Positions 1 to 9,775 of a stretch of DNA of 37,320 nt are shown in pieces. The position numbers and the translations under genes are program-made. This stretch comes from Flavobacteriaceae bacterium. GTDB lineage: Bacteria > Bacteroidota > Bacteroidia > Flavobacteriales > Flavobacteriaceae. Location: assembly GCA_002707745.1 (NCBI GenBank), contig PANU01000057.1, positions 1 to 37,320 of the forward strand. Direction: 5' to 3'. A model generated the notes under the pieces. It was not told where the DNA came from. It did not search any database and worked only from the letters and a program-made list of their open reading frames with translations. The first letter of the stretch is position 1. Each line of letters opens with the position of its first letter.

Positions 1-1
1 A

Positions 2-1597
2 AAAGGGGGCAACGATGCACAATGGTGGACCATAGGCTTAAGTGTAATGGCAACACAAGCAAGTGCCATTACGTTTCTTTCTACCCCTGGACAGGCATTT
101 CATAGCGGGATGGGGTTTGTTCAGTTTTATTTTGGACTGCCCATTGCCATGGTAGTCATATGCCTGGTTTTTATTCCTATTTACCATAGGTTAAACGTTT
201 TTACAGCCTATGAGTACCTGGAAACCCGTTTCGATTTAAAGACCAGGACATTAACGGCAATCCTGTTTCTTATCCAGCGCGGTCTGGCAGCTGGAATTAC
301 CATCTTTGCTCCTGCTATTATCCTTTCGGCAGTACTGGGATGGAATCTTATTTATTTAAATATTATTATTGGCTTTCTGGTAATTATTTACACAGTAAGT
401 GGTGGCACAAAAGCAGTAAGCGTTACCCAAAAGCAACAAATGGCAATTATTTTTTTAGGAATGTTACTTGCTTTTTTAATTATCCTAAATTATCTACCAC
501 TAGATATTACCTTCAACAAAGCCCTGGAAATTGCCGGGGCGAGTGGCAAAATGGAAGTGCTGGACTTTTCTTTCGATTTTGAAAACAGATATACTTTCTG
601 GAGTGGAATGATTGGTGGAACCTTTCTGGCATTGTCCTATTTTGGAACCGACCAAAGTCAGGTACAACGATATCTTTCAGGTAAATCGGTAAAACAAAGT
701 CAAATGGGACTCATTATGAACGGTTTACTGAAAGTTCCTATGCAGTTCTTCATTTTATTAGTGGGGGTCATGGTGTTTGTATTTTATCAGTTTAATACTT
801 CCCCTTTACATTTCAACCCAGCAGCTGTAAAAGACGTGATGGATAGTGAATTTGCTTCGGAGTATGTGGCATTAGAGGAAGAAAAGAAAGGTATAGATTC
901 TCAATTGAGAGAAGCACAAATGACCTATTCGGTTGCTGAAAGTGATTCAGAAAAAAATGCGTTGAGCACAGAAATTGTAACCCTTCAGAAACAAGAAGAA
1001 GCCCTGCGTGAACAATCAAAAACTGTGATAAAAAAGGCGAATCCAAATGCCGAAACCAACGATAAAGATTACGTGTTTATCCATTTCATCTTAAATAACC
1101 TACCCCGCGGTTTAATTGGCTTACTTCTGGCAATGATTTTAAGCGCTGCCATGTCCTCTACTGCATCTGAATTGAACGCTCTGGGCTCCACCACTTCTGT
1201 AGATTTATACAAGAGAAATAAACCCGGAAAAAGCGACAAGCATTATGTAAATGCCAGCCGTATGTTCACCATGCTTTGGGGTGTTATTGCTATTTTAATT
1301 GCTTGTGTAGCCAATTTATTTGAAAACTTAATTGAGCTGGTGAATATTATAGGATCTATTTTTTACGGAAATGTATTAGGGGTCTTTTTATTGGCTTTCT
1401 TTATTAAGTACGTAAAAAGCAATGCTACTTTTATAGCTGCGCTTATTACCCAAGCTATAGTAGTTGTAGTATGGTGGCTGGATATAATGCCTTATTTGTG
1501 GCTTAATTTGCTGGGATGTGCACTAGTAATGGGTATCGCTATGGTATTGCAAGTGCTTTTGGGAAATACAACAAAACCAAATACTGAAAATACGTAG
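2..1597 (+). CDS. Sodium:solute symporter (SSS) family transporter, 5'-truncated by the window edge
   Basis: The frame stays open to base 2 (KGGNDAQWWTIGLSVMATQASAITFLSTPGQAF), typical of the SSS N-terminal core. Many TM segments. The listed ATG at 47 is internal. Confidence 0.85.
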   Translation, partial: KGGNDAQWWTIGLSVMATQASAITFLSTPGQAFHSGMGFVQFYFGLPIAMVVICLVFIPIYHRLNVFTAYEYLETRFDLKTRTLTAILFLIQRGLAAGITIFAPAIILSAVLGWNLIYLNIIIGFLVIIYTVSGGTKAVSVTQKQQMAIIFLGMLLAFLIILNYLPLDITFNKALEIAGASGKMEVLDFSFDFENRYTFWSGMIGGTFLALSYFGTDQSQVQRYLSGKSVKQSQMGLIMNGLLKVPMQFFILLVGVMVFVFYQFNTSPLHFNPAAVKDVMDSEFASEYVALEEEKKGIDSQLREAQMTYSVAESDSEKNALSTEIVTLQKQEEALREQSKTVIKKANPNAETNDKDYVFIHFILNNLPRGLIGLLLAMILSAAMSSTASELNALGSTTSVDLYKRNKPGKSDKHYVNASRMFTMLWGVIAILIACVANLFENLIELVNIIGSIFYGNVLGVFLLAFFIKYVKSNATFIAALITQAIVVVVWWLDIMPYLWLNLLGCALVMGIAMVLQVLLGNTTKPNTENT

Positions 1598-1599
1598 GG

Positions 1600-1785
1600 T
1601 TAATCTGGTAAATCCTTCATAAAAACTTTTGCAACAAACGCATAGTACAAGTTTTTTTTTGGAAGGTTTTTTCCTCTATGACGTGCTGTATGTATTTTTT
1701 GCACTGTATAGATAACAAGTACTAATAAGGAAATTATTATAAAAAAGATAATGTAGTATGCCACTGTTTCGGGGATTGGAGACAA
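1600..1785 (-). CDS. Small single-TM hypothetical protein (61 aa)
   Basis: ORF fills an otherwise empty gap; hydrophobic segment YYIIFFIIISLLVLVIYTV followed by a basic tail. Confidence 0.4.
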   Translation of the reverse strand: MSPIPETVAYYIIFFIIISLLVLVIYTVQKIHTARHRGKNLPKKNLYYAFVAKVFMKDLPD

Positions 1786-1829
1786 TATAAAAAATAAAAT
1801 CGAAATAGTTGTTTTTTTAACTTCGCACG

Positions 1830-2771
1830 CTATAATTTTTGAACATTACTTTTAGCTTCTTCAAACTCCGCGATCATTTCGGCAACAATCTGTGCTGCGG
1901 GTTTAATATCGTGTATTAATCCGGAAATTTGCCCTATTTCCAGCTCACCATCTTCCAAATCTCCTTCAAACATGCCTCGCTTGGCTCTTGCCCTTCCCAG
2001 AAGTTCTATAAGTTGTTCTTTGGTTGGGTTTTGAGTATAGAGTTCCATGACTTCGCTAAAAAACTTGTTTTTTAACATTCGAACAGGAGCTAATTCTTTT
2101 AGGGTTAACAGCGTATCTCCCTCTTTGGCTTCAACCACCATTTTTTTGAAATTTCTGTGAGCACTACTTTCTTCAGAAGCTACAAAACGGCTTCCTACCT
2201 GTACACCATCGGCTCCTAAAACCATAGCAGCTAACATTCCTTTTCCGTTAGCAATACCTCCGGCAGCAATTAATGGTACCTCTATTTGTTCCTTTACCAT
2301 TGGAATTAGCGTAAAAGTGGTTGTTTCTTCACGACCGTTGTGGCCTCCTGCTTCAAAACCTTCAGCTACCACAGCGTCTACACCGGCTTCTTGAGCTTTT
2401 AATGCAAATTTCACACTGCTTACCACGTGTACCACGGTAATCCCATGTTCTTTTAAATGCGCAGTATAAGTTTTTGGGTTTCCAGCAGAGGTAAAAACAA
2501 TCTTGACCTTCTCTTCTATTATAATCTGAATAATTTCCTCCAGATTGGGATACAACATAGGTACGTTTACTCCAAAGGGTTTATTGGTTGCTTTCTTGCA
2601 CTTTACAATGTGTTCTCTTAACACATCAGGATACATAGAGCCAGCTCCTAAAATACCCAGGCCGCCAGCATTGGAAACTGCACTTGCCAGACGCCATCCA
2701 CTATTCCAGATCATTCCCGCCTGGATTACTGGATATTTAATATGAAAAAGTTCTGTAATCCTGTTTTGCAC
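1830..2771 (-). CDS. Nitronate monooxygenase / 2-nitropropane dioxygenase family (FabK-like TIM barrel)
   Basis: MQNRITELFHIKYPVIQAGM, GGLGILGAG, EGFEAGGHNG, LIAAGGIANGKGM, GADGVQVGSRF. GTG start overlaps the upstream stop by one base (TAGTG). Confidence 0.85.
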   Translation of the reverse strand: MQNRITELFHIKYPVIQAGMIWNSGWRLASAVSNAGGLGILGAGSMYPDVLREHIVKCKKATNKPFGVNVPMLYPNLEEIIQIIIEEKVKIVFTSAGNPKTYTAHLKEHGITVVHVVSSVKFALKAQEAGVDAVVAEGFEAGGHNGREETTTFTLIPMVKEQIEVPLIAAGGIANGKGMLAAMVLGADGVQVGSRFVASEESSAHRNFKKMVVEAKEGDTLLTLKELAPVRMLKNKFFSEVMELYTQNPTKEQLIELLGRARAKRGMFEGDLEDGELEIGQISGLIHDIKPAAQIVAEMIAEFEEAKSNVQKL

Positions 2772-4393
2772 TATTTTTTCAGGATTTTGAAATTATTTAC
2801 AATACCTTCAGCACTAATACTTGCTATGTAAACTCCACCGGATAACTCAGAAATAGATACCTTGTTTTCCAGAACAGAAATTTCTTTTACAAAAACCTGT
2901 TTTCCGAGTACGTCAAAAATAGTTACTGTAGCTCTTTCGGTTTGCTGTGGAAAAGACACGTTAAACACATCGGTCACAGGGTTAGGATAAATTGCAAATG
3001 TTTCCTTTAGCAACTGGTCTTCAACACCTAATACCTGCAGGGCATTGTAAGCTTCCTGAAAATTAGGAATTCCGTAGCCCATTTCATCGGTAGGATTGTT
3101 AAACAAATGCGCAGATTCCCGTACCAATTGCATGATAGTACTGTTTTTAACCTCGGGTCTGGATTGCCACAAACTTGTTACGGCACCAGCCATAATTGGT
3201 GAGCTGAACGACGTTCCGTTATTAAAATCTACATTTCCGTTCTGATTTATAACTGCGGCATCACGACCTTGTGCCATCACATCTGGCTTAATACGACCGT
3301 CCACGGTAGGACCAAAAGAGCTAAAATCTACATAATCCCCATCATCATCTACTGCCCCAACCGTTAATATGCCTTTAGAATCTCCCGGGGTTGCCACAAA
3401 GCCAAATCCATTACCATCATTCCCTGCCGAAGTTACCAGCAACATGCCCTTTGCAAACGCAAAATTACCACCCCGTGCGGCAATGGTAGTTTCACCATCC
3501 AGATCCTGATAGGTATGGTCATAATTTGAATTGTCGTAGTCCTGATATCCCAACGATGTATTTACAACATCTACACCCAGGCTATCTGCACGTTCCAGCG
3601 CTTCTACCCACCAGGCTTCTTCAACAGGATTTTCGGTTGGACCAAATTCGGTTCTGAATAAATAGAAAGAGGCATCTGGTGCGGTACCTACAAATTTTTG
3701 ATTACCGTCTAAAAAAGCACCAATATCACTAAAAGTTTGTGTTCCATGAGAGCCTGTACCATCTACATTTGTTTGTCTCTCGGCAAAATCGTACGTTCCA
3801 AGAAGACGTCCTTCTGAAACCACTTCAGAAAAAGCAGGATTGGTCATTACGCCAGGAAAGCCACTATCCATAACGGCTACAATCATTCCTTCTCCTGTAA
3901 AATCCTGTTCGTGAAGAAAATCTACTGCCAGCATTTCGGTTTGGTTAGCGGCAGCACCATAATCGTACAGTATCCTATTTTCTTCATTTTCAATTATAAA
4001 TTTATCTTCAGTATCTTTTTGAAATGGCTCTCTGTTTAGTCCTTTATCTGCAAATTCAATGTCTATTACCGAGCTAAGATCCATTAAATTGGTAATGCTT
4101 TGTTGAGATCCTCTTACAAAAACAGCATTCATCCATTTACTCTTTGCGAGTACCGTAATTCCGGCTGTATTTTTAATTTGAGTAACATACGCTTCATTTA
4201 CAGGAACATCCAGCTCGTCTATCGCAATATTATGCAATGCTTTTCTGTCAATAGCTTCCTGGGTTAAAATTGAAATAGGATTGGCTATAGAAGCTTCCAC
4301 ATTTTCTTTATCGGCAAAAAACACCAAAGCATCCTGCTGTGCTTTGGCGATGGTAACAGACACTAATGCTGCTACTAAGAGTAATTTTTTCAT
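2771..4393 (-). CDS. S8 subtilisin-like serine protease with T9SS type A C-terminal sorting domain
   Basis: Catalytic triad motifs VAVMDSG, GSHGT, NGTSFSSPIMAG; signal peptide; C-terminal IYPNPVTDVFNV...GVYIASI...KILKK. Confidence 0.92.
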   Translation of the reverse strand: MKKLLLVAALVSVTIAKAQQDALVFFADKENVEASIANPISILTQEAIDRKALHNIAIDELDVPVNEAYVTQIKNTAGITVLAKSKWMNAVFVRGSQQSITNLMDLSSVIDIEFADKGLNREPFQKDTEDKFIIENEENRILYDYGAAANQTEMLAVDFLHEQDFTGEGMIVAVMDSGFPGVMTNPAFSEVVSEGRLLGTYDFAERQTNVDGTGSHGTQTFSDIGAFLDGNQKFVGTAPDASFYLFRTEFGPTENPVEEAWWVEALERADSLGVDVVNTSLGYQDYDNSNYDHTYQDLDGETTIAARGGNFAFAKGMLLVTSAGNDGNGFGFVATPGDSKGILTVGAVDDDGDYVDFSSFGPTVDGRIKPDVMAQGRDAAVINQNGNVDFNNGTSFSSPIMAGAVTSLWQSRPEVKNSTIMQLVRESAHLFNNPTDEMGYGIPNFQEAYNALQVLGVEDQLLKETFAIYPNPVTDVFNVSFPQQTERATVTIFDVLGKQVFVKEISVLENKVSISELSGGVYIASISAEGIVNNFKILKK

Positions 4394-4449
4394 ATCATTT
4401 TATTTTTTGAAGTTATACCCTATACGTATAACTGAAATAGTTTTTCATT

Positions 4450-5640
4450 TTAAGAAATCACACCGCTGCCAATTAATTCTTCTCCCTGATACCAGGCTAC
4501 AAACTGACCTTCAGTTATGGCAGCTTGCGGATTGGTAAATATAATATAAAGCCCCGAAACTGTACGATGTAAGGTGGCACTTTCTAAAGGTTGACGGTAT
4601 CTAATTCTTGCCATTACATCCATAGTTTTATCTATGTCAATTTGCAGGTCTTCACGAACCCAGTGAATTTCGTCTTCCTGCACAAACAAACCTCTTCTGT
4701 ACAATCCCGGATGACTTTTCCCCTGGCCGGTATAAATTATATTTTCTTCTACATCCGTTGCTATTACAAATAGTGGTTCCTGTGTTCCACCTACTGCCAG
4801 GCCTTTGCGTTGCCCATTGGTAAAATAATGTGCTCCTTGGTGTGTTCCCACTACGTTTCCGTCAGATTTTTTGTACTTAATTTTTTCTGAAAGTACTTTC
4901 AATTCATTTTCTGCTGAAATTTTATCATCTTTAGTATAGCCTTCAAAATTGGCAGCTACCTCAATAATGGCTCCTTCTTTGGGAGCTAATTGCTGTTGTA
5001 AAAACTCTGGTAAACGTACTTTTCCTATAAAACATAGTCCCTGAGAGTCACGCTTTTCAGCAGTAATCAAATTTTGTGCCGCTGCTAATTTACGCACTTC
5101 GGGTTTTAGCAATTCCCCAATAGGAAACAAGGTTTTGGAAAGCTGTTTTTGTGAGAGTTGACATAAAAAATACGATTGGTCTTTATTGGGATCTTTTCCT
5201 GCTAACAATTGATGAATTGTTTCTCCATTTTTCTCAAAACTCGATTTTCTGCAGTAATGACCCGTCGCTACAAAATCGGCTCCCAAATTGAGGGCAATTT
5301 TCATAAAGACGTCAAATTTTATCTCTCTGTTACAAAGTACATCCGGATTTGGAGTGCGTCCCATTTCATACTCTCTAAACATATAGTCTACAATGCGCTC
5401 TTTGTACTGCTCACTTAAATCTACAGTTTGAAAAGGAATATTGAGCTTCTGGGCAACTAACATAGCATCGTTACTATCTTCCAGCCAGGGACATTCGTTA
5501 GAGATTGTAACGGTATCGTCGTGCCAGTTTTTCATAAAAAGCCCAATTACCTCATATCCCTGCTCTTTAAGCAAATATGCGGCTACGCTGGAGTCTACTC
5601 CTCCACTTAATCCTACTACAACACGTTTTTTCTTTTTCAT
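4450..5640 (-). CDS. mnmA: tRNA-specific 2-thiouridylase MnmA
   Basis: [74 protein letters not shown]. Confidence 0.95.
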   Translation of the reverse strand: MKKKKRVVVGLSGGVDSSVAAYLLKEQGYEVIGLFMKNWHDDTVTISNECPWLEDSNDAMLVAQKLNIPFQTVDLSEQYKERIVDYMFREYEMGRTPNPDVLCNREIKFDVFMKIALNLGADFVATGHYCRKSSFEKNGETIHQLLAGKDPNKDQSYFLCQLSQKQLSKTLFPIGELLKPEVRKLAAAQNLITAEKRDSQGLCFIGKVRLPEFLQQQLAPKEGAIIEVAANFEGYTKDDKISAENELKVLSEKIKYKKSDGNVVGTHQGAHYFTNGQRKGLAVGGTQEPLFVIATDVEENIIYTGQGKSHPGLYRRGLFVQEDEIHWVREDLQIDIDKTMDVMARIRYRQPLESATLHRTVSGLYIIFTNPQAAITEGQFVAWYQGEELIGSGVIS

Positions 5641-5718
5641 CAGGCTGCAAAATTACATAAAATGTACGTTTATAATAAACATTTTAGAGTAAGACGACAC
5701 GTTTACTTAAAAATGACA

Positions 5719-5752
5719 AAGCCCTAACCAAAAAACAGGATTAGAGCCTTGT
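5719..5752 (-). terminator. Possible intrinsic terminator downstream of the beta-helix protein gene
   Basis: Imperfect inverted repeat aaagccctaacc / ggattagagcctt with wobble pairs; weak U-tract. Confidence 0.3.
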
Positions 5753-5777
5753 ACCTTACTTAACTAACAACTAAATC

Positions 5778-8723
5778 TTACTTATTTACAAGCATTTTGT
5801 GGGTGGTTGTTGCACCATCAACTTCAATATTCACTAAATACATTCCTGTAGGTAATGAAATAGTAAGGGTATTTGTTCCCGGGATAAGAGTTGCATTTTT
5901 TACAACACGACCCGAAATAGACGTAATTTGATAGTTTATTCTTCCGGTTACAGATGCGGCAATTTCAATAGTAAACGTACCATTATTAGGGTTAGGATAT
6001 AAGGTGCTTATAGTATTTAATGTTGCATCATTTATTCCTAATACGCCTCCTCTTTCGTAGGCTCCTATATCACGAATATTAACGATAGAGAAGCTTCTCT
6101 GATCAGAAAAAGTATCGGTAGGGTCTCCAGCGTCTATTCCTGGGCTGCCTTCTAAAATTTCGTGAGTAAAGGTATCTCCTCCATTGTATTCCAGAGGGCC
6201 TAACAGCGGTGTTACTCCTTCTAAATCGTTTGCTACTTCCGGGAACGAATTTGTGTCGTCTATACCAATTAAATTGTAATCATTAGAGACAAATAATCCA
6301 TCTACATCGATACCTGCACCGGCTGCGTTATTGGCTATTATGGAATTTTTAACCTGGGTATTTGCAACTCCACTAATTCCACCACCATTAACTATGGCTG
6401 TATTTAACGTGATAGTTACAGCGTTTACAGTAGCCGTAGCATTATTTAAGAGGCCTCCACCATCTGTAGCAGCAGTATTTGCAGACAAGGTACTTCTGCT
6501 TAGGTCTAGTATTCCTGTGTCGTTTAAAATACCACCACCTGTAGCAGTTGTAGCATTATTACCAGAAAGTACACTTTGATCTATGTTGGTGTCTCCTCCA
6601 TTGTTATACACTCCTCCACCTCCGGCACCATTGGCGGTATTCCCGTCTACTGTGGTTCTGGTAATGTTCATTATAGTTCCGGCTTGGTTCCAAAGCCCCC
6701 CACCTTCATTCGCTGCACTATTTCCCTGAACAGTTGCTCTTGTAATATTAATGGTACTATTCATACCTGTTACGTGTAATCCGCCACCATTTCCTGGGTT
6801 TGCAGTACCGGCTAGATCATTTACATCGTTATTGATCATTTCTGAAGTGACAAAATCCAATGTTCCATCTACAATTTCGATAGCTCCTCCTGCTCTATTA
6901 GCAGCATTACCTTCAAAAGAGGTGTCGGTTATAGTAATGGCACCGTCAATACTTAATAATCCACCTCCAGAAGCCGAAATTCCTGTAGCTGTATTGTTAC
7001 TAATAACAGAATCGTCTGAAATATTTAACGTACCGCCATTATTAAAAACACCGGCTCCTCCATCGTGGGCTTCATCGCCTAAGGCTATGTTTCCATCAAT
7101 TTCACTATTGGTGATGGTCATAATTCCAACACTGTTCCAAAGGCCTCCACCTTCTTGTCCGGCAGTATTATCTGCTATTAAACTATCGTCTATAGTTATA
7201 TTTCCATCTCCAGAAATATGCAATCCTCCCCCGTTTCCTGGCGAGGTCATTGTTTCATTATTTGTAATTTCTACGTCTGTTAGAGTTACTTCAGAAGCTA
7301 CACCAGAGTTGTCTTCAATTCCTCCTCCTGCACGGTTAGAAGTGTTTCCATCTATTGTAGTGTTGTCTATAGAAAGAGTTGCACCTGCATCATTCAGAAT
7401 TCCACCTCCAGAACCTGAAGCGCCATCGGCAACGTTATTTGAAATAACCGTTTCGTCCGAAATTGTTACCGTACCGCTCAAGTTGTAGATTCCTCCACCA
7501 CCTTGATCAGCTTCGTCTCCACTTGCGGTGTTTCCGTCTATAGTTACCCCTTCAATAGTCATGAGTCCAGCCCCATTCCAGAGACCACCACCTTCGGCAC
7601 CTGCACTGTTTCCTGAAACTGTACCATTTACAATTTCTATCGTTCCATCGCCTGTAACATGTAATCCACCACCGTTTCCTGGTGCGTTCATGGTTTGGTT
7701 ATCACTTAGGGTAACATTGGTAAGGGTTACAGTTGTTCCCATTGCAGAATTGTCTTCAATTCCTCCTCCTGCTCTGTTGGAGGTATTTGCGTTAATTTCA
7801 GAATCTTCAATAGAAAGTGTAGCCCCGGTATCATTTAAAATTCCACCTCCAGAACCTGAAGTTCCGTCAGCCACATTATTCGAAATAACTGTTCCGTTTG
7901 TAATGGAAAGCATTCCACTTAAGTTGTAGATTCCTCCACCTCCTTGATCGGCTTCATCTCCGCTTGCGGTATTTCCATCAACGGTTGTACCATCTATGGT
8001 CATTTCTCCAGCGCCGTTCCAAAGTCCGCCCCCTTCGGCAGCAGCTACATTGTCATTTACAGTACCGTCTGTAATACTTACATCTCCTGGTCCTGTTACG
8101 TGCAAACCACCACCATTTCCAGGCATTGCGGTTGCAGGGGCTACTCCTGCATTATTGTTATCGAGATTTACATTGTTTAGGATTATATCCAGCCCTGCTC
8201 CAGAGTTATCTTCAATTCCTCCACCAGCGCGATTGGCCTGGTTTCCTGAAATTTCAGAATCTGAAACCGTGATACTACCTCCTGTATCTACAAAAATACC
8301 GCCACCTGAACCTGACGCTCCGTTAGCAGTACTGTTGCTAATTGTACTATTCATAATAGTAACGGCTGCATTTGTTATAAACAATGCTCCGCCATCTTCT
8401 GCAGTACCGTTTGTTATTGTAAGTCCATCCAAAGTTACGGGACCAGCCGTTATATTAAATATCCTGCTGTTGTTATCTGCATCTATGGTTACTCCTATTA
8501 AAGGACCAGTAATGCTAAGTTCTTTATCGATAACAATTTCGCTGGTAAGGTCTACATTAGTGACCAAAACTCCGAATGTAATTTCATCTCCAGCTGTTGC
8601 GTTTGCAATTTCATCTCGCAAAGAGCCAGGCCCACTATCATTTCCGTTTGTTACCTGGGCAAGTAATGGTGTGGTTAAGCACAATGCTACAAGCACAGTG
8701 ATCAATCTTGTAAAATTTTTCAT
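5778..8723 (-). CDS. Secreted polymorphic right-handed beta-helix repeat protein (choice-of-anchor Q-like) with T9SS sorting domain
   Basis: Signal peptide; repeated GGGI/GGGL...NNTA beta-helix rungs; IDAGDP...RDIGAYE motif; C-terminal LYPNPNNGTFTIEI...GMYLVNI. Confidence 0.88.
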   Translation of the reverse strand: MKNFTRLITVLVALCLTTPLLAQVTNGNDSGPGSLRDEIANATAGDEITFGVLVTNVDLTSEIVIDKELSITGPLIGVTIDADNNSRIFNITAGPVTLDGLTITNGTAEDGGALFITNAAVTIMNSTISNSTANGASGSGGGIFVDTGGSITVSDSEISGNQANRAGGGIEDNSGAGLDIILNNVNLDNNNAGVAPATAMPGNGGGLHVTGPGDVSITDGTVNDNVAAAEGGGLWNGAGEMTIDGTTVDGNTASGDEADQGGGGIYNLSGMLSITNGTVISNNVADGTSGSGGGILNDTGATLSIEDSEINANTSNRAGGGIEDNSAMGTTVTLTNVTLSDNQTMNAPGNGGGLHVTGDGTIEIVNGTVSGNSAGAEGGGLWNGAGLMTIEGVTIDGNTASGDEADQGGGGIYNLSGTVTISDETVISNNVADGASGSGGGILNDAGATLSIDNTTIDGNTSNRAGGGIEDNSGVASEVTLTDVEITNNETMTSPGNGGGLHISGDGNITIDDSLIADNTAGQEGGGLWNSVGIMTITNSEIDGNIALGDEAHDGGAGVFNNGGTLNISDDSVISNNTATGISASGGGLLSIDGAITITDTSFEGNAANRAGGAIEIVDGTLDFVTSEMINNDVNDLAGTANPGNGGGLHVTGMNSTINITRATVQGNSAANEGGGLWNQAGTIMNITRTTVDGNTANGAGGGGVYNNGGDTNIDQSVLSGNNATTATGGGILNDTGILDLSRSTLSANTAATDGGGLLNNATATVNAVTITLNTAIVNGGGISGVANTQVKNSIIANNAAGAGIDVDGLFVSNDYNLIGIDDTNSFPEVANDLEGVTPLLGPLEYNGGDTFTHEILEGSPGIDAGDPTDTFSDQRSFSIVNIRDIGAYERGGVLGINDATLNTISTLYPNPNNGTFTIEIAASVTGRINYQITSISGRVVKNATLIPGTNTLTISLPTGMYLVNIEVDGATTTHKMLVNK
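6354..8350 (-). repeat. In-gene tandem super-repeat, period 441/441/444 bp (147/147/148 aa)
   Basis: GNGGGLHVTG/ISG anchors have first-codon 5' ends (minus strand) at 8120, 7679, 7238 and 6794. Each unit carries EGGGLWN, GDEA(D/H), SGGG(I/L)L and NRAGG blocks. Outer limits approximate. Confidence 0.8.
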
Positions 8724-8891
8724 AGATCTTTTTTTTAGTTAATAAATTCGTATTGTTCTTCTTCTTGAAAAATGTACGAACTCAATAAAAAAAAAGATGT
8801 TGAAAATATTAGGTTTAACCCAAGATTAACAGGTTTGTTAATACGGTATTAAAAAATGCCTGTTTTGAAAAAAGTATGTTAAAAATGTTTG

Positions 8892-9581
8892 TTACCCTCT
8901 CTTTTGAGGCTTTGGGTAAGTTTCTTCCAGTTCAACTTTACCGTCTTTGAAATATTGCCATAGCCCATGTTTTTTACCATTTTTATAATACCCTTTAATG
9001 GTAACATTGCCATTGGCATCGTAATACTCGGCCGGACCATGAAGCTGATCGTTGTGGTAAATTAATTTTTTAAGCAATACGCCTTCTGGAGAATAGTAGT
9101 TATTTTCTCCTTGTTTTATTCCTTTTGTATAGGTGATTTCTTCGGTTATTTTACCGTTGGGATAATACGTGGTTTGTATGCCGTCCATTTCACCGGCTAC
9201 ATACACTTCCTTGCTCATGATGTTGTTTGAATTCTTTTGAAAATAAACCCACTCGCCAATCCGGTCTTTTCCCTTCATCTGCCCTTCACTTACCACCTTT
9301 CCTTTTATGGTGTAGTATTTTACGTTGGCAATATCACTATTGGCTTTAAAGTCTTTGGTCGTGGTGGGTTTATCACCACATTCCTCGCAGTAAAACTTAA
9401 AGGTTCCGATTTCTTTCCCGTGGTTAAACTCGCCTTCGTACCTAAGTTGTTTGGAATTAGGGTAGTATTTCTTCCAAACCCCGTGACGTTTGCCAGTCTC
9501 ATCAAATTTATTGACTTCCTGGGCACTCAAAGCAGTTACTGAAATGATTGCAATAAGAAATAAGATATAAGGTCGTTTCAT
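8892..9581 (-). CDS. MORN-repeat variant / YwqK-family exported protein
   Basis: Signal peptide MKRPYILFLIAIISVTALSAQ; repeated GKRHGVWKKYYPNGK...EGEF-like units. ATG at 9581 preferred over the GTG at 9590. Confidence 0.82.
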   Translation of the reverse strand: MKRPYILFLIAIISVTALSAQEVNKFDETGKRHGVWKKYYPNSKQLRYEGEFNHGKEIGTFKFYCEECGDKPTTTKDFKANSDIANVKYYTIKGKVVSEGQMKGKDRIGEWVYFQKNSNNIMSKEVYVAGEMDGIQTTYYPNGKITEEITYTKGIKQGENNYYSPEGVLLKKLIYHNDQLHGPAEYYDANGNVTIKGYYKNGKKHGLWQYFKDGKVELEETYPKPQKRG

Positions 9582-9775
9582 AAAATACACTATTTTAAAC
9601 TAACGTGAATTTAAAAGTTCTATTGAATTCTATGGATTATTTTTCAAAAAGAATGCCAAAAAAGAAGTAAGAAAAAATATTACTTTCCTGAAAGGGGAAA
9701 AAATTTCTCTACTACATAAACAAGACTTGTCAAAATCTTTCAAAACTCAGCCTCTAGCCTCTAGCCTGAAAAAAA

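Noticed and set aside
6331-8742. Several long + strand ORFs (82, 67, 245, 133, 78 and 248 aa) opposite the beta-helix gene
   Set aside because: Pro/Ser-rich shadow translations of the antisense strand of a low-complexity repetitive CDS; they recur with the 441-bp repeat and lack recognisable domains.
8892-9581. YwqK annotation as a toxin-antitoxin system
   Set aside because: No adjacent toxin gene and a signal peptide is present; MORN-like repeat protein is the safer call.
9749-9770. Short tandem ctctagcctctagcct next to the yidC stop
   Set aside because: Only about two copies of an 8-nt unit; too short to support a functional claim.
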